A stretch of 9,729 bases of DNA from RGIG4608 sp964534905 (lineage in GTDB: Bacteria; Bacillota; Clostridia; Oscillospirales; CAG-272), in contig CAZHPZ010000042.1 of the NCBI GenBank assembly GCA_964534905.1, positions 1-9,729 of the forward strand, written 5' to 3'. Under the pieces are notes generated by a model. That model had not been told where the DNA came from. It saw nothing but the letters and a program-made list of their open reading frames with translations, and did no database searches. Within the stretch, counting starts at the first letter, position 1. Each line of letters starts with the position of its first letter. The position numbers were made by a program, and so were the translations under genes. Below are positions 6,427-9,729 of this stretch, in pieces.

Positions 6427-9093
6427 TTATTCTTCTAGAAATCTTGCTTTTAAGTTATTGAAACTTGATGCAGCAGATACTTCGTCGTGCGGTATAAATA
6501 AATACTTGAATGCTTTGTGCCCATTAGCCAAATTGTATTCAGATGCCACATTACAATACTTAATGGCTCTATCCTTTTTAGCTAATACTTCAGGATCATT
6601 CATTTTATTTTTTGCTTTAACTTCAACTAAATAATACATATCTTCAGTTTCAACAACAAAATCAGGTTCATAACGATGTCCTCGATTATATGTAATATTA
6701 AACTGATTTGCCGCAGGTCTTAACCAACGTATAACTTCAGGTGAATTATCGCAAGCAAGTGCAAATAAACGTTCAGGATTACTATCAAATTTATATGGTG
6801 TAGTAACGGATTTTTGAGCACCTTCATATACGATTGATTTGATGTTTCTATCCATTGGTTCTTCATTGATGTTTGTTAATCCGTTGCTTGTATCAATCAA
6901 ATAATTATTGATTACGGTTTCAATGCCTTGTACGATTTCAACTATGCCTTCATATGAAACTGCAAGATGTTGTAATAATTGCTCTTTAAATTTATTAATA
7001 ATGTCTTTTCTATACATCAAGCAAATATTTCTTACTTTTTCTTCTTCGTATTTGCCTCTATAGTGTTTCAAAAATTGCAAGACTATCTTTTGTATAAGTT
7101 TAGGACATTTTTCATAATCGATTTCATTTACTTCACGAATACCGTCTACAAGCAATTTTTCAGGTTTTACTGAATCAAAATCAATAACGCTACCTTTTAT
7201 CACTTGTACATTTTCTCTAGAATCAAGAAGATTTCTTATTAGAATATCATTTTCGATAGGAACATACACCATAGGGGATAAATCGAGGTCAAAGTCTTGA
7301 ATAATGTATTTTTCCTCTCCTAAATTTTCTGTTTTAATTTTAGGAATATACATTGTGTTTTCTTCGACTTTTTGTATTACTTTATCGGCAACACCCCACA
7401 TAACCTCAATCATACGTTGAATATCAGTATTGTCATTATATCTTTCGCCTATATCTTTTTTAACAGCCTCTTTAACTTGCTCTACATTAATTTTTACTGT
7501 AGGTTGTTTTTTTATAGCATCGTTAGTTGCATTGATAATACTTGCATTAACTGCATTATATGCATCAATATGTTCTTGATTGTTAATATCCAATCCTGCC
7601 TCAGTAAAAATTTCATCTTTCTTTTCGTCATCACTCATGTAAGACATTTGTACATAAGTAACTTGTTTAGATTTTTCATATTCGGCATAGATAACACCTT
7701 CGGCATTAAAGATAGAATCTCCACGCTGTGCCTCAGCAATAATCTCATCGAATTTATCGTGAGCAGTGATAGTAACGGAATCAATCATTTTTTCGCCTGT
7801 ACGCTTACCAAACGGAAGTCTAAGTCCACGACCTACTGTTTGTTCACGTAAGGTTTTACTTGTTGCAGTTCTTAAAGGAACAATGGTATAAAGGTTATTT
7901 ACATCCCAACCTTCTTTTAAGATATTGACGTGAATAACAATTTCAATAGGATTATCCGCTTTTTCAACATCAAGTAATAATTGTATATTTTCTTCCTTTT
8001 CTGAGCCACTTTGATTAGAGTGTACTAAAATAACCTTGTCTCTGTAGGCACCATTTCTAAAAGCGTCTGATTTAACATATTCAAGTACTTTTTCGGCGTG
8101 TTTAGTATCCTTACAAACAATAAGCATAAACGGTTTTACTAATTTTTGATTATTGTTAACCGCATATTGCTTAAGTTCAACTTTCATATTTTCGTGATGA
8201 CGAATACCATCATTAATCATTGTTTTGTCAAGCTCATCCTCAGTTAGATTATATGCTTTAATATCTTTTCTTGTAAGAGCATAAGGAGTTCTTGTATATC
8301 CGTCTTTAATGGCTTGTGATAATGGATATTCATATACAACATTTTTGAATAGTACAGCTTTAGAACCACTTTGCACTTGCGGAGTTGCAGTAAGTTCAAG
8401 TCCTAATACTGGTTTAAGCGTATTAATAGCCAATGCACTAGATTTTGCTCTATAATGGTGCGATTCATCCATAATCAATACCAAATCGTCAAGGCTACTT
8501 AAATAATCAAAAAAGCTTTGACCTAAGTATTCGTTTATAGATTTCATTTTGTTTTCTTCCGAGTTAAACTTGGAAATATTGAAAATATAGATATTGATAG
8601 AATCACTGTCACCGATAGCGTGAGCAGGACGATTTCTATAGTCATCGTCTTTCCATATATTGGGCTGTTTTGAGGCAAAGCAACCAACACCTCTAAAAAC
8701 GTATTTTTCATTATCGGGCGAAGGATTTCCTAAATCATTTTTAAGTTTTGAATAAATAGTTAAATTTGGTGCAACGACAAAAAAATTCTTGATGCCTTTA
8801 TTAGTATAAAGATATGTCATAAACGCACCCATAAGTTTAGTTTTACCAACACCTGTTGCAAGTGCAAAAGTAAGCGACATAAAATCATGTTCGAAATCCT
8901 TAAAAATTGGATATACATCATGAATAGTCGAAGTAGCATCAGCTAAATCAAGACTTTTAGATAATTCTATCTCGTCAAGAATATCATCAAGAATTTTGAT
9001 ACTACGTTTTTGTGGCTTTCTAAGTGCCATTATATTGCCGATAGAATCTACTGTGTATTCTGGATATAAAACTTTATTGATATTACTCATCAT
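6427..9093 (-). CDS. res: Type III restriction enzyme, Res subunit (helicase-nuclease)
   Basis: The ATP-dependent restriction subunit of a type III system. With Mod it senses unmethylated sites, uses ATP to communicate along DNA, and cuts (family knowledge). The 888 aa carry a superfamily 2 motor: Walker A ATGVGKT (79–85; Lys84), Walker B MDESHH (208–213), motif III LELTATP (232–238), a motif V-like region VNILKEGWDV (389–398) and motif VI QTVGRGLR (418–425). The C-terminal PD-(D/E)xK nuclease is present as Glu774 in SNPERLFA, Glu809-Pro810-Asp811 and Glu824-Val-Lys826 in YLVEVKAK. All motor and nuclease residues are in place, so it should be active. Two adjacent ATGs (9093 and 9090) are possible; AGGAGG lies 6 or 9 nt before them. 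It overlaps mod by 11 nt and is the last gene of the operon. It is much more AT-rich than the genes to its left. Confidence 0.94.
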   Translation of the reverse strand: MMSNINKVLYPEYTVDSIGNIMALRKPQKRSIKILDDILDEIELSKSLDLADATSTIHDVYPIFKDFEHDFMSLTFALATGVGKTKLMGAFMTYLYTNKGIKNFFVVAPNLTIYSKLKNDLGNPSPDNEKYVFRGVGCFASKQPNIWKDDDYRNRPAHAIGDSDSINIYIFNISKFNSEENKMKSINEYLGQSFFDYLSSLDDLVLIMDESHHYRAKSSALAINTLKPVLGLELTATPQVQSGSKAVLFKNVVYEYPLSQAIKDGYTRTPYALTRKDIKAYNLTEDELDKTMINDGIRHHENMKVELKQYAVNNNQKLVKPFMLIVCKDTKHAEKVLEYVKSDAFRNGAYRDKVILVHSNQSGSEKEENIQLLLDVEKADNPIEIVIHVNILKEGWDVNNLYTIVPLRTATSKTLREQTVGRGLRLPFGKRTGEKMIDSVTITAHDKFDEIIAEAQRGDSIFNAEGVIYAEYEKSKQVTYVQMSYMSDDEKKDEIFTEAGLDINNQEHIDAYNAVNASIINATNDAIKKQPTVKINVEQVKEAVKKDIGERYNDNTDIQRMIEVMWGVADKVIQKVEENTMYIPKIKTENLGEEKYIIQDFDLDLSPMVYVPIENDILIRNLLDSRENVQVIKGSVIDFDSVKPEKLLVDGIREVNEIDYEKCPKLIQKIVLQFLKHYRGKYEEEKVRNICLMYRKDIINKFKEQLLQHLAVSYEGIVEIVQGIETVINNYLIDTSNGLTNINEEPMDRNIKSIVYEGAQKSVTTPYKFDSNPERLFALACDNSPEVIRWLRPAANQFNITYNRGHRYEPDFVVETEDMYYLVEVKAKNKMNDPEVLAKKDRAIKYCNVASEYNLANGHKAFKYLFIPHDEVSAASSFNNLKARFLEE

Positions 9094-9729
9094 CGTCTTC
9101 CTCCTCGTATACAGGTGGTGTTACAATGTTTAAGCTATAATTATCTACACCGAATTCGCAATTTGAAAGTAATGATTGTGGTATTTTCTTAATTGAAATA
9201 TTCTTAACCCCTGAAACAGCATTAGAATCGAAAGATTTACACGATATTAGCAAAAATTCATCATCTTTAAGTTCAGTTTTAATACTATCAATTATTTCTC
9301 TGCTTATATGGTTTGTAGTAACAAAAAGATAAGAATTATTTTCACTATGAGATTGTTTCCAATAGCAAGAACTATCAGGCTCGTATTTATACCCTTCATG
9401 TAGTGCAATAGCAGCTGCAAGCATATCCGAATTATAATCAGTACTGATTACTTTTTGACCGAATGCATCTTCATTGATAAGTGTAGGAGCAAGTTCATAG
9501 AAACGATAGCCACCGCCACCTTGCCAATTAACGGCTTTTGAAATACCGCCTTGTTCACCATCAATAACTTTATCTAAACGGGGTTTGCAAAAGTCATATG
9601 CTTGTTCGCCCATTTCAACACCAATATAGCGACGTCCCATTTTATGAGCAACTGCTGCAGTTGTACCAGAACCAAGAAAAGAGTCCAAAATATAATCACC
9701 ATCACATGAAAACATTTCAAGTATTGTTT
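9083..9729 (-). CDS. mod: Type III DNA methyltransferase, Mod subunit, C-terminal part
   Basis: The modification and specificity subunit, which methylates adenine N6 in the recognition site and is needed by Res for target recognition (family knowledge). Only the last 214 codons are visible; the frame is open through the right edge (TILE precedes the Met at 9715), so that ATG is internal. The SAM-binding motif I is DSFLGSGTT (residues 15–23 of the visible part), followed by the acidic motif II in RRYIGVEMGEQ. Having motif I toward the C-terminus fits the beta-class order, so the catalytic DPPY motif and the target-recognition domain should lie off the window. GISKAVNWQGGGGYRFYEL is a typical Mod segment. 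The protein ends in an acidic EEEDDDE tail, whose GAG GAG GAA codons also form the ribosome binding site of res. The stop is TAA 9085–9083. Confidence 0.93.
   Translation of the reverse strand, partial: TILEMFSCDGDYILDSFLGSGTTAAVAHKMGRRYIGVEMGEQAYDFCKPRLDKVIDGEQGGISKAVNWQGGGGYRFYELAPTLINEDAFGQKVISTDYNSDMLAAAIALHEGYKYEPDSSCYWKQSHSENNSYLFVTTNHISREIIDSIKTELKDDEFLLISCKSFDSNAVSGVKNISIKKIPQSLLSNCEFGVDNYSLNIVTPPVYEEEDDDE
9100..9105 (-). promoter_or_regulatory. Ribosome binding site for res embedded in the mod coding sequence
   Basis: AGGAGG on the - strand, within the Glu codons near the end of mod. It is 6 nt before ATG 9093 and 9 nt before ATG 9090. It supports initiation of res independent of, or in addition to, re-initiation by ribosomes ending at the mod stop. 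Confidence 0.82.

Noticed and set aside
6359..6634. Short + strand open frame starting in the junction (MVKKETILKS)
   Set aside because: Its 5' part is the terminator hairpin and the rest is antisense to the nuclease end of res. No Shine-Dalgarno precedes it.
7372..7851. 159-codon + strand open frame opposite res
   Set aside because: It is antisense to the helicase region of res. Its Ile/Phe/Asn-rich translation reflects AT-rich DNA and is not a genuine membrane protein.
1..9729. CRISPR array, tRNA/rRNA genes, transposase or integrase
   Set aside because: I looked for regularly spaced repeats, tRNA-like T-loop and acceptor patterns, and recombinase motifs, and saw none in the window.

Overview
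The window looks like the chromosome of an endospore-forming, low-to-mid GC Firmicute, most likely an anaerobic clostridium-type bacterium (inference). The grounds are strong AGGAGG-type ribosome binding sites, a prfA–sua5 gene order familiar from Firmicutes, a PdaA-like spore-cortex deacetylase, and a perfect sigma-A promoter. I cannot name the species.

Region 1 (1–4222, + strand) is a compact housekeeping run. It holds the 3' two-thirds of prfA (release factor 1), a full-length Sua5-type threonylcarbamoyl-AMP synthase, a ParC/GyrA-type topoisomerase A subunit without a GyrA box, and a 38-aa single-pass membrane protein at 4055–4171 that is too short for ordinary ORF calling. Gaps between genes are only 5, 25 and 23 nt, so one transcript is likely. 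It ends at a strong symmetrical hairpin terminator. The first two products act in translation (termination and t6A tRNA modification), and the third manages DNA topology.

Region 2 (4210–5672, - strand) converges on region 1. It holds two carbohydrate esterase family 4 polysaccharide deacetylases joined by an ATGA stop/start overlap. The upstream one is PdaA-like (muramic delta-lactam formation in spore cortex). The downstream one has the complete canonical CE4 motif set. The stop codon of the downstream gene lies inside the shared terminator hairpin. The PdaA-like gene has an odd start: its Shine-Dalgarno is ideally placed for an ATA codon rather than for the only canonical start, a GTG that overlaps the Shine-Dalgarno itself.

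Region 3 (5722–6301, + strand) is a lone GNAT acetyltransferase gene behind a perfect TTGACA-17-TATAAT promoter, divergent from the deacetylases.

Region 4 (6427–9729, - strand) is accessory DNA: a type III restriction-modification operon, mod (3' part only, cut by the window edge) followed by res (complete, 888 aa). The two overlap by 11 nt, with the res ribosome binding site written inside the acidic-tail codons of mod. Base composition drops sharply here (one hand-counted line is 28% GC, against 55% in a sua5 line), which supports horizontal acquisition. The 125-nt junction (6302–6426) carries a bidirectional terminator and a second inverted repeat. I see no CRISPR array, tRNA, rRNA or transposase. 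I found no system I would call undescribed; the best leads are the small membrane protein, the ATA start, the alanine at the quinolone-contact position of the topoisomerase, and the island boundary.
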